Positions 6,637-7,350 of a DNA stretch of 7,350 bases are shown one piece after another (within the stretch, counting starts at the first letter, position 1; each line of letters begins with the position of its first letter). Source of the DNA: Bryobacterales bacterium (GTDB lineage: Bacteria > Acidobacteriota > Terriglobia > Bryobacterales > Bryobacteraceae); NCBI GenBank assembly GCA_025353235.1, contig JANXQZ010001080.1, positions 1 through 7,350 on the forward strand, read 5' to 3'. Both the position numbers and the translations under genes were made by a program. The notes under the pieces were generated by a model. It saw only the letters and a program-made list of their open reading frames with translations. It did no database searches and had not been told where the DNA came from.

Positions 6637-7269
6637 TCACTTCCGGCTTGAGCGCGGCAGGAGCACGAGCTTTTCCTCTGTCGCCGCCTCCACAGCCTTG
6701 CGCGTGAATGGCATGGCATGATACTGCCCCCAAGCCCAGTCCTGCAGCAGATCGTCGTAGTGCTTGCTGGCGGGGTCCCCCGATTCGCCCGGCGCGTTCG
6801 TCATCATGGACCGGTCCCAGTCGGCCAAGTCGATAACCTGCCGATACGATGCGCCCGCTGTCTGGTAAAACTTCGGCCCGCTGGTCGCGTTCACGGTGTT
6901 TGCATCGCCGGGCCTGGAGAGCGGTCCCCGATTCAACTGTTCCTTGTTTAGCGGGTGTCGGAAGTACACCTTGTGCAAATCACCCCATACAGTCATCCCC
7001 ATCATCTTTGACCGGGCAACCTTGAGCGCCCGGTCCAGTGCCTCCGGGTTCGGGTGCGCTTCGAGTTCGGCCAACGTGCGTTGGAGCGGAACACGCGCAC
7101 CAAGTTCGGGACCGAAGACAGCGGCCGGGAGTGCCGTAACCCACGCCTCGTAAAGCAGCGCTTGCGGCGAATCGATCCGAAGCTTCGCATCCCAGCCAGC
7201 GAGCGGCGAGTCCTTGCCCAAGATGCTCATAAATCGATGCGCGTTGAGCGACGTCACGTCCTGCTGCAT
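6637..7269 (-). CDS. Penicillin acylase family protein, C-terminal fragment
   Basis: These 210 residues match the end of the beta chain of the penicillin / acyl-homoserine-lactone acylase family (periplasmic Ntn hydrolases that cleave amide bonds). Family landmarks: MQQDVTSLNAHRF (1-13), GWDAKLRIDSPQALLYEAW (25-43), WGDLHKVYFRHPL (95-107), GPLSRPGDANTVNA (115-128), ASYRQVIDLADWDRS (140-154), APGESGDPASKHYDDLLQDW (159-178) and a normal end, EKLVLL. The stop TGA (6637-6639) is where family members end, so the 3' end is complete. The ATG at 7269 is NOT a real start: it is an internal Met of the family, has no ribosome site, and the catalytic N-terminal Ser and alpha chain are missing. Upstream on the minus strand the frame stays open to the window edge but encodes non-acylase sequence, because the matching DNA is inverted at 7269-7350. 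It may be a pseudogene, one state of an invertible gene, or an artefact. Confidence 0.9.
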   Translation of the reverse strand: MQQDVTSLNAHRFMSILGKDSPLAGWDAKLRIDSPQALLYEAWVTALPAAVFGPELGARVPLQRTLAELEAHPNPEALDRALKVARSKMMGMTVWGDLHKVYFRHPLNKEQLNRGPLSRPGDANTVNATSGPKFYQTAGASYRQVIDLADWDRSMMTNAPGESGDPASKHYDDLLQDWAWGQYHAMPFTRKAVEAATEEKLVLLPRSSRK

Positions 7270-7350
7270 GGGCTCAACCCGACCGCTACCGCCGCATTGT
7301 GGAAATGCTCTCCAGCGGGAAGAAATTCGAGGTCCAGGATTTTGAGACCA
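7269..7350 (+). other. Inverted 82-base piece of the acylase gene
   Basis: Read on the plus strand in the frame TGG (7269-7271), GCT, CAA, CCC, this piece encodes WAQPDRYRRIVEMLSSG followed by KKFEVQDFET, with 7350 the first base of the next codon. That is the acylase-family segment which should come directly before MQQDVTSLNA, yet MQQDVTS is on the opposite strand. Rejoining them on paper gives ...DFET-MQQDVTS with no frame loss. On the minus strand the same bases encode a stop-free but unrelated peptide. Confidence 0.8.
7269..7350. repeat. Short inverted repeat bounding the inverted piece
   Basis: TGGGCTCAA at 7269-7277 and TTGAGACCA at 7342-7350 are inverted repeats matching at 8 of 9 positions, with a 64-base loop. 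They lie exactly at the ends of the inverted acylase segment. If the true sequence continues with TG after 7350 the repeat would extend to 10 of 11 with CA at 7267-7268, but that cannot be seen here. Confidence 0.7.

Noticed and set aside
7267..7269. ATG at 7269 as a genuine start of a 210-residue protein
   Set aside because: It is an internal family Met, has no ribosome site, and the upstream acylase peptide exists on the other strand.
7269..7350. Insertion sequence or recombinase-driven switch at the acylase junction
   Set aside because: No transposase or invertase gene and no foreign DNA is visible; the inserted bases are the gene's own sequence inverted.
1..7350. CRISPR array, tRNA/rRNA gene, phage or defence island
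   Set aside because: No regular repeats, cloverleaf sequence or phage/defence genes were seen; all long frames belong to housekeeping, signalling or metabolic families.

Overview
The window is compact bacterial DNA of moderately high GC with seven recognisable genes, one small zinc-ribbon gene and almost no intergenic space. Taxonomy is an inference only. The mix of a CpaA-type prepilin peptidase, a large PAS/GAF/GGDEF/EAL protein, an HDOD protein, a zinc-type MDR oxidoreductase and a short CxxC...CxxC zinc-ribbon protein fits a free-living soil or aquatic Gram-negative, and I lean towards Acidobacteriota. No single marker in the window proves this.

Layout, left to right. (1) 1-536 (+): 3' end of uvrB, with helicase motifs V and VI and the UVR domain. 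(2) 496-1149 (+): a short Rossmann/DUF2520-like protein starting 41 bases inside uvrB, probably translationally linked to it. (3) 4403-3861 then 3842-1125 (-): a CpaA/TadV-like prepilin peptidase followed 18 bases later by a 905-residue PAS-GAF-GAF-GGDEF-EAL protein, a likely two-gene operon linking pilus assembly and cyclic-di-GMP signalling. (4) 4465-5499 (+): a zinc-type medium-chain dehydrogenase/reductase, divergent from the peptidase gene over a 61-base gap. (5) 5712-5503 (-): a small zinc-ribbon protein, convergent with the dehydrogenase. (6) 5784-6617 (+): an HDOD-domain signalling protein. (7) 7269-6637 (-): the C-terminal part of a penicillin-acylase-family (Ntn hydrolase) enzyme.

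The most striking observation is at the right edge. The minus-strand acylase reading frame stops looking like an acylase exactly at its first ATG (7269). The missing upstream acylase peptide is instead encoded on the PLUS strand at 7269-7350. This 82-base piece is bounded by a 9-base inverted repeat (8 of 9 matching), and flipping it on paper rejoins the acylase frame precisely. It is either a small hairpin-mediated inversion or the start of a fold-back inverted duplication, which could be biological or an amplification/assembly artefact. The bases just beyond 7350 would decide.

Elsewhere the genes are ordinary members of known families with informative deviations. The EAL domain reads EVLLSW (the usual Arg is Ser), the GGDEF domain lacks the RxxD inhibitory site, the MDR enzyme keeps the structural zinc cysteines but lacks the usual catalytic-zinc residues, and the HDOD protein has an incomplete set of HD metal ligands. 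No tRNA, rRNA, CRISPR array, insertion sequence or convincing terminator is visible, and there is no gene-free stretch longer than about 71 bases. I did not find a multi-gene undescribed system.
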